Assembly: GCA_002321305.1 (NCBI GenBank) | Contig: DCMF01000033.1 | Span: 1-5,316 of the forward strand | DNA: 5,316 nt | Origin: Verrucomicrobia bacterium UBA1629 | Lineage (GTDB): Bacteria > Verrucomicrobiota > Kiritimatiellia > RFP12 > UBA1067 | Direction of reading: 5' to 3' | In this document: positions 1 to 5,316 of the stretch, piece by piece | Numbering within the stretch: the stretch's first letter is position 1 | How the letters are laid out: each line of letters starts with the position of its first letter | Position numbers and translations under genes: made by a program | Notes under the pieces: generated by a model | Told to the model about the DNA's origin: nothing | Seen by the model: only the letters and a program-made list of their open reading frames with translations | The model's database searches: none

Positions 1-50
1 GCCAGTGGCGCTTTGGCGACGGCGGCCGCGCGGCCTACGACTGGGAGTGA
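1..50 (+). CDS. C-terminal end of an upstream gene (partial)
   Basis: Reading from base 3, the frame gives QWRFGDGGRAAYDWE followed by a TGA stop at 48-50. The gene's start lies outside the window. All but one of its visible codons end in G or C, like the two genes downstream. The stop is 31 bases before the next start, nearly the same as the 29-base gap between the two full genes, which suggests one operon. Fifteen residues are too few to assign a family. An aromatic and Gly-rich tail would suit another secreted glycosidase or sulfatase, but that is only a guess from the neighbours. The alternative, that this stretch is a 5' extension of the next gene in frame 1, is less likely because that extension would bury a good signal peptide. 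Confidence 0.55.
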   Translation, partial: QWRFGDGGRAAYDWE

Positions 51-69
51 TCCGAAACAAACGCAAGAA

Positions 70-77
70 AGGAAGAG
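70..77 (+). promoter_or_regulatory. Ribosome binding site for the GH129-like gene
   Basis: The purine-rich run AGGAAGAG contains an AGGA core (70-73) that ends 8 bases before the ATG at 82. This spacing selects the ATG at 82 over the in-frame ATG at 13, which has no comparable site visible upstream. The choice also puts a textbook signal peptide at the protein's N-terminus. Confidence 0.75.
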
Positions 78-81
78 ACGA

Positions 82-2400
82 ATGAAGAACCGATGCTGCA
101 AGAAGCTGGCGGCCGCCCTGGCCGCGTGCCTGGCGGCCCTGCTGGCCGGCGCGCAGACGTGGACGGTCTCGGCGCCGCGCGCCTGGTCGCGCACGGAGAA
201 CGCCGTGACGCTGAAGACGGGGGCGGACGGCGCGATGGAGCTGCGCCACACCGGCGGGCAGGACTGGTCCATAAACTGCACGGCGCCGATCGACGTGAAG
301 CCGGGCGACGCGTTCCGCTTCAGCTGCGCGTCGAGGGCCCTGTCCGACGTGCCCGCGCCCGGACGCTATTCGCTCGGCGCGATCCTGCGGGACGCGAACG
401 GGAACGCGATGAAGTGGGCTCTGGGGCGCCGTTCGGCTAAGGCGGGCGACCCTGTCTCCACCGAGTTCGTTGTTCCGCCGGGCGGGGCGCGCATCGAGCC
501 GCGCGTGACGGGGCACGGCCCCGCGGGCGTCGCGGTGCGGGACTTCAAGGTGGAATTCCTGGGAAACCGCATGCCCAAGGATCTGGCCCCGCGTCCGGAC
601 GTCGTGGCGGAGACGGTGCACCTCAGGGTCGTCGTGTCGGGAAAGGACGCCGCGCTGTCCGTCACGGACAAGAGGACGGGGCGCGTCTGGGCGCCCTCGC
701 CCGCGCCGGAGCGGCAGTTCGTCGTGACGGCCCTTTCGCGGTCGGGACGGGCAATCTGCGCGACGGCCGTCGATCTCGCGTCGCTGCGCACGTGGGGATT
801 CGTCGTCGCGCCGTCGCCGGAGCGGCCCGAGGTCCTCGTGACGGTGACGGGCGAGGGCGAGATGCCCGTCGCGCTCGACTGGCCGCAGGCGTTCGCGACG
901 AGGCCGGGCGACCGGCTGGTCGTCCCCATGAACGAGGGCATCTCGTATCCCGTCACCGAGCCGGACGGCATCCCCGCCCGCCTCATCGCCTACGGCGGGC
1001 ACGGCATCTGCATGGCCTTCTTCGGCGTGCAGGACGACGCGACGGGCGCGGGCTACATGGGCGTCATCGAGACGCCGGACGACGCGGCGGCCACGTTCCG
1101 CCGCCCGGCCGGAGACGAGCCTTTCGCCGCCGGCGTGAGCTGGGAGGCGCAGAAGGGGCGCTTCGGCTACGCGCGGCGCCTCCGCTGCGTGTTCTTCGAC
1201 AAGGGCGGCCACGTCGCGATGTGCAAGCGCTACCGCGCCTACGCGAAGGAGAAGGGGACGCTCAAGACTTTCGCGGAGAAGGTCAAGGACCGTCCGTCCG
1301 TCGACCGCCTCCTTGGCGCGGCCAACATCTGGTGCTGGGACGGCGACAAGGTCGGCATGGCGAAGAAGTTCAAGGAGGCGGGCATCGACCGCTTCCTCTG
1401 GAGCGTCGCCGGGAACGCCGGACAGGTGGCGGCGCTCGCGCGGATGGAGGGCGTGCTCGTGGGCCGCTACGACGTCTACCGCGACATCTACCACCCCGAC
1501 CAGCTCCGTAAGCTCGGCAAGAAGGAAGGGAAGAACATGGAGGCCTGGCCCGATGGCGTGGCGTGGAACAGCGCTGACCCGGACGACTGGCGCAAGGCGT
1601 GGGCCGTCAGGGCGAAGGACGGCACGATGACCTTCTGCGCCTGCATGTGCGACGCCGTCTCCGCGAAGTACTGCCGCAAACACGTGGGCGAGGAGCTGAA
1701 GACGCATCCCTACACCGCGCGCTTCGTCGACGTGTCGACCGCCGCCTCGTGGGACGTCTGCTGGAACCCCGCCCACCCGATGACGCGCAGCGACAGCCGG
1801 GCCTACCGCATGGACCTCCTGCGCCTTCTCGGCGACGACTTCGGGCTCGTCGTCGGCAGCGAGACGGGGCATGACGCCGCCGTGCCGTACTGCGACTACT
1901 TCGAGGGCATGCTCTCGCTCGTCGACTACCGCGTGCCGGACTCCGGGAACAACACCGGGAAGATCTGGACGAACGTGCCGCCGCGCGTCGCGAAGTTCCA
2001 GGTGGGGGCGGCCTACCGCCTGCCGCTCTGGGAGCTCGTCTACCACGACTGCCTCTGCGCGCACTGGTACTGGGGCGACTACAACAACAAGCTGCCGGCG
2101 CTCTGGGACAGGCGCGACCTCTTCAACGTCCTCTACGGCACGATGGGCATGTACTTCTTCGACAGGACGCAGTGGGAGGAGAAGAAGGACCGCTTCGTGC
2201 GCAGCTACCGCATCACCTCGCCCGTCGCACGGAAGACCGGCTACAGCGAAATGCTCGACCACCGCATCCTCTCCGCCGACCGGCTCGTGCAGCGCACGGC
2301 GTTCGCGGACGGCACGGTCGTGACGGTCAACTTCGGCGACAAGCCCTTCGCGCTTCCGGAGGGCGGCGAGCTCGCCGCCGGCGGCTACCTCGTGAAATGA
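82..2400 (+). CDS. Exported glycoside hydrolase, GH101/GH129-related (alpha-N-acetylgalactosaminidase-like)
   Basis: This is a 772-residue protein. Residues 1-24 form a signal peptide: a basic start (KNRCCKK), an Ala/Leu core, and a probable signal peptidase I cut after AGA (22-24). Roughly 25-165 look like a beta-rich, carbohydrate-binding-type domain (phrases such as APIDVKPGDAFRFSC). About 180-400 look like the large beta-sandwich found before the barrel in GH101/GH129 relatives, and from about 412 (GAANIWCWDGDK) a TIM-barrel-type catalytic domain begins. The C-terminal ~35 residues (DGTVVTVNFG onward) form a short beta domain. Candidate catalytic residues are D550 in RFVDVSTA and E594 in VVGSETGH, 44 residues apart; in GH129 the nucleophile Asp and acid/base Glu lie a similar distance apart. 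D464 and D468 (YDVYRDIY) may line the active site. Known GH129 enzymes remove alpha-linked GalNAc from mucin-type glycans; the substrate here is inferred. The fold and family call comes from reading motifs, and a neighbouring clan family (DUF5696-type) is possible. It sits 31 bases after the upstream stop and 29 bases before the next gene, so it is probably an operon member. Confidence 0.68.
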   Translation: MKNRCCKKLAAALAACLAALLAGAQTWTVSAPRAWSRTENAVTLKTGADGAMELRHTGGQDWSINCTAPIDVKPGDAFRFSCASRALSDVPAPGRYSLGAILRDANGNAMKWALGRRSAKAGDPVSTEFVVPPGGARIEPRVTGHGPAGVAVRDFKVEFLGNRMPKDLAPRPDVVAETVHLRVVVSGKDAALSVTDKRTGRVWAPSPAPERQFVVTALSRSGRAICATAVDLASLRTWGFVVAPSPERPEVLVTVTGEGEMPVALDWPQAFATRPGDRLVVPMNEGISYPVTEPDGIPARLIAYGGHGICMAFFGVQDDATGAGYMGVIETPDDAAATFRRPAGDEPFAAGVSWEAQKGRFGYARRLRCVFFDKGGHVAMCKRYRAYAKEKGTLKTFAEKVKDRPSVDRLLGAANIWCWDGDKVGMAKKFKEAGIDRFLWSVAGNAGQVAALARMEGVLVGRYDVYRDIYHPDQLRKLGKKEGKNMEAWPDGVAWNSADPDDWRKAWAVRAKDGTMTFCACMCDAVSAKYCRKHVGEELKTHPYTARFVDVSTAASWDVCWNPAHPMTRSDSRAYRMDLLRLLGDDFGLVVGSETGHDAAVPYCDYFEGMLSLVDYRVPDSGNNTGKIWTNVPPRVAKFQVGAAYRLPLWELVYHDCLCAHWYWGDYNNKLPALWDRRDLFNVLYGTMGMYFFDRTQWEEKKDRFVRSYRITSPVARKTGYSEMLDHRILSADRLVQRTAFADGTVVTVNFGDKPFALPEGGELAAGGYLVK

Positions 2401-2416
2401 CAACATAGGCATAAGC

Positions 2417-2422
2417 AAGGAA
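2417..2422 (+). promoter_or_regulatory. Ribosome binding site for the GH106-like gene
   Basis: AAGGAA lies 7 bases before the ATG at 2430, within the 29-base gap between the two large genes. The gap is A-rich compared with the flanking coding DNA and has no space for a full promoter, so the gene is probably translated from a shared transcript. Confidence 0.75.
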
Positions 2423-2429
2423 CAATTCC

Positions 2430-4982
2430 ATGACAGCGGAAAAATCGCTCTACAAGTACGCGCTCCTCGCGGGGCTTGCGCTGTGCGTTCTTCCGGCGGC
2501 GTCCGTCCGGGCGGACGAGACGCCCTCGCCGATCGTCCCGTTCGTCATTCCGAACGGGCGGCCGGGAGAGGCGGAGATCCGGGAGATCGTGCGGACGCTC
2601 CACGCGAACGGCTACGGGCAGTTCATGCCCTATCCTTCGACGGGCCTCGACTACGATTACCTGGGCGAGGACTTCTTCCGGATGATGGGCTGGTTCATCG
2701 ACGAGGCGCGGCGTCTCGGCCTCAAGGTCTGGCTCTATGACGAGTTCAACTGGCCGAGCGGATCGGCGCACGGGCGCGTGCCGACGGAGAACGCGGACTG
2801 CCTCTACCGCGAGCTGATCGCCGTCACGAACGCGGCGGGCGACGTCTCGTGGCAGACGCTCGTCAGCCGCGAGAAGAACGTCGACAACGACTGCCTCGAC
2901 ACGAACAACCTGGAGCCCGAAAGCGTGACGCGCTTCCTCGAGCTGACGCATCAGGCGTATGCGCGGCATTTCGGACGCGACATGGGGACGGTGATCCGGG
3001 GCTTCTTCACGGACGAGCCGGGGCACTGTTCGAGCGCGTGGCGGCTCCGGCGTCCGCCGAACCAGGCGCTGGCGCTGCCGTACTGGCGGTCGATGGAGGA
3101 CGACTACGCGGCGGCGACGGGCGGACGCGCCTTCCGCGCCGACTGCATCGAGGAGCTGAAGGCCGGCACGCTCGCGACCGGCGAGGCGCTGCGCACGTGG
3201 ACGGCCATCCGCTCCGCGCGCTACCGGCAGTCCTACTTCGACCGGATCGCGGCGTTCTGCGCCTCGAACGGCCTCGTCTCGACCGGCCACATCTACGAGG
3301 AGCACGCCCCGGCGGAGTGCGCGCGCGTGAACGGCCTGCCCTTGCGGACGCTGGAGGGGCTGACGAAGCCCGGCATCGACCTCGTCTTCTCGAACGTCGG
3401 GCCGGGCTACGAGTGGCTCACGCTGGCGCTCGGCCAGTCCGCCGCGTGGCATCGCGGCCGTCCGGGCTCCGTCGAGCTGTTCGCGCTCGGGCCGTGCGAC
3501 CTCACGTTCGCGATGATGCGCCGCCAGTACTGGCTCGCCGCGCTGTTCGGCATCGACACGTACTTCCAGTCCCTCTACCACCAGCGCGCCAGACGCTTCG
3601 AGACCAAGGACTCCTATGCCATGTTCACGTCCCCGGCCCAGCCGTGGTTCGGCGAGTCCCGCCTGTTGCACGACGAGGCGCGGAAGGCGTCGGCCTGGGC
3701 GAAAAAGCCGCAGGTGTGCGCGCTGGCCGTCGTCTATCCCCAGCGGACGGCCGGGGCCTGTGCACTTGCGCGGCGTCCCGCGCCCGACTTGGCGGGGCTC
3801 TGCCGCACGCTCTCGTGGAACGGCTTCAACTACCTGCTGATCGAGGAGGACGAGAAGACCGGCCTGCCGCACGTCCTCGACTGGCAGGGGACGAATCTCG
3901 TGGATCGCGCGACGGGGACCCGGCTCGTCGGCGCGGAGGCGGTTCTCGACTGGGCCGAACGCCGGCTCGGACGGAAGCGGACGCCGGGGCGGATCGTCCG
4001 CGATTACCTCGACGGATCGCGCGTGACGGTCGATGTCGCGGCCTGTTTCGTGACGGTCGAGACGAAGGGCGGTCAGGCGGACGCGGCCCCGTCCGCCGCA
4101 TCCGCGCGCCGTGAGATTGGCGCCGATGCGGAGACAGGCTGGCGACTGAAGCTGGACGGCCCGTCGCGTCGCCGCGTCTGGTTCTGGACGTCCAATGTCG
4201 GCCCGGTCGTCAACCGTCCGTGGGAGTCCGGCCCCAAGGCCAAGGCCGAAAACCGGCGGCGAGACCAGCCGGACAATTCGGCGAAGGTCACGTTGGAGAC
4301 GGATTTGAAGGGCGTCCGCTTCGTGTTGCGCACGGTGGGGAAGGATCGTCTTTCGGTCACGCTCGACGGGCGGCCGCTCGACTTCTCCGAAGAGGCGACG
4401 TCGCTCGTCTATGCCTTTAACGAGATCTGCCGCGAGACGAAGCCGATGGACCTTGCGGCGGGCGAGCACATCCTGGTTCTCTCCGGCGGGCGGGACGGCA
4501 AGATGTTCTTCCCGGCGCTTTGGATGGTCGGCGATTTCGTCGAGCGCGCGCCGAATCGGCTGTCGCCCGTTCCGGCGTCCGTCGGCCTCGGTTCGCTGGC
4601 GGCGGCGGGTCTCGGCTCTTTCGCCGGGACGGCGACTTATTCGACCGAGGCGACGTTTGCGCGCGGCGAACGGCTAGTCGTGGACGGCGGCGGTGCGGTC
4701 GTGCGCGTCCGCTATGGCGGACGCGACCTGGGCGCGCGCGGCTGGGCGCCGTTCGCATGGGAGATTCCGGCTGATCTCGTCGGACGGCGGCAGCCGTTGG
4801 AGATCGACGTCATCACGTCCGTCCGCCCGATCTTCGGCTCGGACAAGTCGCCGGACGCCTGCCTGAACCATTCGCTTTGGGTCGAGTCCACCCTGGCGGA
4901 CCCGTCGCCCGTCGGCCTCCGCCGCGTGACGGCCGAGACCGTCCGCAGCGGGCCGCGTCCAGCGTCCGCAAACAGTTTCTGA
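2430..4982 (+). CDS. Exported glycoside hydrolase, GH106-like (alpha-L-rhamnosidase-like)
   Basis: This is an 850-residue protein. Residues 1-28 are a signal peptide with a hydrophobic core at 11-24 and a likely cut after VRA (26-28). The barrel region carries hallmarks of GH106-like proteins: LYDEFNWPSG (102-111), GFFTDEPG (E196), the TGHIYEE segment (E290/E291), and SVELF (E349) followed by a segment ending in LFGID. These acidic residues are candidates for catalysis; I cannot assign acid and base from sequence alone. Around 430-470 (CALAVVYP to LLIEEDE) there is a Rossmann-like stretch typical of the family. Beta-sandwich regions follow at about 618-715 and 728-815; the latter contains SFAGTATYS and LEID and resembles the galactose-binding or GH2 N-domain-type jelly roll at the end of many members. 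At 850 residues it is shorter than many GH106 enzymes, which often exceed 1000. Characterised GH106 enzymes cleave alpha-L-rhamnosides; many relatives are uncharacterised, so the substrate is inference. It follows the GH129-like gene by 29 bases. Codons in the last third use more T in the third position than the rest. Confidence 0.7.
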   Translation: MTAEKSLYKYALLAGLALCVLPAASVRADETPSPIVPFVIPNGRPGEAEIREIVRTLHANGYGQFMPYPSTGLDYDYLGEDFFRMMGWFIDEARRLGLKVWLYDEFNWPSGSAHGRVPTENADCLYRELIAVTNAAGDVSWQTLVSREKNVDNDCLDTNNLEPESVTRFLELTHQAYARHFGRDMGTVIRGFFTDEPGHCSSAWRLRRPPNQALALPYWRSMEDDYAAATGGRAFRADCIEELKAGTLATGEALRTWTAIRSARYRQSYFDRIAAFCASNGLVSTGHIYEEHAPAECARVNGLPLRTLEGLTKPGIDLVFSNVGPGYEWLTLALGQSAAWHRGRPGSVELFALGPCDLTFAMMRRQYWLAALFGIDTYFQSLYHQRARRFETKDSYAMFTSPAQPWFGESRLLHDEARKASAWAKKPQVCALAVVYPQRTAGACALARRPAPDLAGLCRTLSWNGFNYLLIEEDEKTGLPHVLDWQGTNLVDRATGTRLVGAEAVLDWAERRLGRKRTPGRIVRDYLDGSRVTVDVAACFVTVETKGGQADAAPSAASARREIGADAETGWRLKLDGPSRRRVWFWTSNVGPVVNRPWESGPKAKAENRRRDQPDNSAKVTLETDLKGVRFVLRTVGKDRLSVTLDGRPLDFSEEATSLVYAFNEICRETKPMDLAAGEHILVLSGGRDGKMFFPALWMVGDFVERAPNRLSPVPASVGLGSLAAAGLGSFAGTATYSTEATFARGERLVVDGGGAVVRVRYGGRDLGARGWAPFAWEIPADLVGRRQPLEIDVITSVRPIFGSDKSPDACLNHSLWVESTLADPSPVGLRRVTAETVRSGPRPASANSF

Positions 4983-4991
4983 TCTAGAAAA

Positions 4992-5002
4992 GGGTCCGAC
5001 CC
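4992..5002. repeat. Short palindrome GGGTC-C-GACCC
   Basis: Five-base arms GGGTC and GACCC flank a single central base, ten bases after the GH106-like stop. It shares the GGGTC/GACCC ends of the larger inverted repeat further on, so it looks like a fragment or variant of the same repeat family. As RNA only four pairs with a three-base loop could form, and no T-run follows, so it is not a convincing terminator. Confidence 0.6.
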
Positions 5003-5003
5003 C

Positions 5004-5059
5004 AATGGTAGGGTTCGAGTGGTAGGGTTTATTGGGGACGGCTTATTGGGGACAGACCC
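5004..5059. repeat. Four 14-base tandem units
   Basis: The 56 bases divide into four units of 14: 5004-5017, 5018-5031, 5032-5045 and 5046-5059. Units 1 and 2 share 11 of 14 bases (TGGTAGGGTT is exact at 5006 and 5020). Units 3 and 4 share TTGGGGAC, and the overlapping 11-mer TTATTGGGGAC is exact at 5029 and 5043. Units 2 and 3 match at 8 of 14, so the two pairs may descend from one unit or may simply abut. The last unit also forms the left arm of the inverted repeat described next. Confidence 0.6.
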
Positions 5060-5102
5060 TTCCGAACGGGGGCCTGTCCCCAACTTCAGGGGTCTGTCCC
5101 CA
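5047..5102. repeat. Inverted repeat, 13-base arms (TGGGGACAGACCC)
   Basis: The left arm at 5047-5059 (TGGGGACAGACCC) is the exact reverse complement of 5090-5102 (GGGTCTGTCCCCA), with a 30-base spacer. The spacer carries a further inverted-sense copy, GGCCTGTCCCC (5071-5081), one mismatch from the arm, so alternative hairpins are possible. CTGTCCCCA occurs directly at 5074 and 5094, and each is followed two bases later by TTCA, giving a 20-base direct period. GGGGTCTGTCCCC-type motifs resemble the REP or RAYT-associated repeats scattered between genes in several phyla. The hairpin could protect the 3' end of the operon transcript; no U-tract follows, so intrinsic termination is not supported. 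Confidence 0.7.
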
Positions 5103-5108
5103 GTTTCA

Positions 5109-5316
5109 TGCAGCGAAAAACGCGCAAGACGGTTCATTTTGTGCAGATAGCGTGAAATGAGAATATGCTGCGGAAAATTCTTGACGAGCGAGATGGCCTC
5201 CCTTCCGCAGGGGCAATGGGGGTTGGGCGTCCATGACCGTTGCCTGTAGGGGAAGCCCTGCTTTCGTCTGCCGCGCACCTAGAGCGAATCGTGTCGGACT
5301 GCGATAGGGCGGGCGC
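5109..5316. other. Stretch with no identifiable gene
   Basis: About 200 bases follow the repeat block. The first part (about 5111-5190) is visibly richer in A and T than the rest of the window. Only short or low-quality open frames exist on either strand, none with a convincing ribosome binding site and a recognisable product. A weak inverted repeat, TCATTT (5134-5139) with AAATGA (5155-5160), and a small stem AGGG-GAAG-CCCT (5248-5259) are present. TTGACG at 5181 resembles a -35 box but has no matching -10 at normal spacing. No tRNA, rRNA or CRISPR pattern is visible. It could be the leader of a gene beyond the window edge or the remains of a mobile repeat. Confidence 0.5.

Noticed and set aside
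13..81. N-terminal extension of the GH129-like protein from the ATG at 13
   Set aside because: It overlaps a likely upstream gene end, lacks a visible ribosome binding site and would place 23 polar residues ahead of a clean signal peptide that has its own good site.
118..129. Lipoprotein box (LAAC, residues 13-16) in the GH129-like signal peptide
   Set aside because: The hydrophobic stretch before the Cys is too short and continues for several residues after it, so a signal peptidase I cut after AGA at 22-24 fits better.
366..986. 206-residue minus-strand frame and other frames inside the GH129-like gene
   Set aside because: They are Arg/Pro/Ser/Thr-rich antisense or frame-shifted readings of a gene with clear motifs, with no independent start signals.
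2385..4469. 694-residue open frame on the minus strand, antisense to the GH106-like gene
   Set aside because: Its product is dominated by Arg, Pro, Val and Glu with no recognisable domain, which is what the antisense of a GC3-rich gene gives. The opposite strand has a signal peptide, ribosome binding site and family motifs.
5047..5106. Intrinsic terminator for the operon
   Set aside because: The stem is strong but the loop is 30 bases and no T-run follows the right arm.
4992..5108. CRISPR array
   Set aside because: Repeats are 9-14 bases and contiguous or unevenly placed, without the regular 25-35 base repeats and unique spacers of CRISPR, and no cas gene is present.
5181..5210. Promoter with TTGACG as -35 box
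   Set aside because: No TATAAT-like hexamer occurs 16-18 bases downstream; the sequence there is C-rich.
5106..5234. 42-codon minus-strand frame starting MDAQPPLPLRKGG
   Set aside because: No clear ribosome binding site, no recognised family, and it ends inside the repeat block; open length is easily chance.
5157..5249. 30-codon plus-strand frame starting MRICCGKF
   Set aside because: Short, overlaps the opposite-strand frame, has no Shine-Dalgarno sequence at proper distance and no known relative that I recognise.
4712..5278. 188-residue minus-strand frame running through the repeat block into the GH106-like gene
   Set aside because: It translates the repeats (TGDRPLKLGTGP-type text) and antisense of a real gene; composition is not protein-like and no family is recognisable.

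Overview
The window is GC-rich bacterial DNA whose coding parts strongly favour codons ending in G or C. It carries two large genes for exported glycosidase-like enzymes, the last codons of a third gene upstream, and a repeat-rich stretch with no gene downstream. Secreted enzymes of these two kinds in a high-GC genome fit the PVC bacteria, such as Kiritimatiellia or Lentisphaeria in the Verrucomicrobiota, or Planctomycetota, from a gut or other polysaccharide-rich habitat. That placement is inferred from gene content and composition; there is no marker gene here.

Layout, all on the + strand: (1) 1-50, the C-terminal end of an upstream gene, cut by the window edge. (2) 82-2400, a 772-residue exported protein that looks like a glycoside hydrolase of the GH101/GH129-related group (alpha-N-acetylgalactosaminidase-like). 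(3) 2430-4982, an 850-residue exported protein that looks like a glycoside hydrolase of the GH106-like group (alpha-L-rhamnosidase-like). (4) 4983-5316, no convincing gene. Its first ~125 bases (4992-5108) are packed with short palindromes, 14-base tandem units and inverted copies of a GGGGACAGACCC / GGGTCTGTCCCC motif, resembling REP-type or RAYT-associated intergenic repeats. The last ~200 bases hold nothing I can name.

The gaps between genes are 31 and 29 bases, each with a clear Shine-Dalgarno sequence and no room for a separate promoter, so the three reading frames are probably one operon. Both complete proteins carry signal peptides, so they would act together outside the cytoplasm, probably on glycans with alpha-linked GalNAc-like and rhamnose-like sugars. 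Substrates are family-level inference; the sequence does not prove them. No transporter, regulator or sulfatase lies inside the window.

I found no clear new biological system. The most unusual items are the composite repeat block after the second gene, the pairing of the two glycosidase families in one transcription unit, and the non-standard form of a conserved motif in the GH106-like protein.
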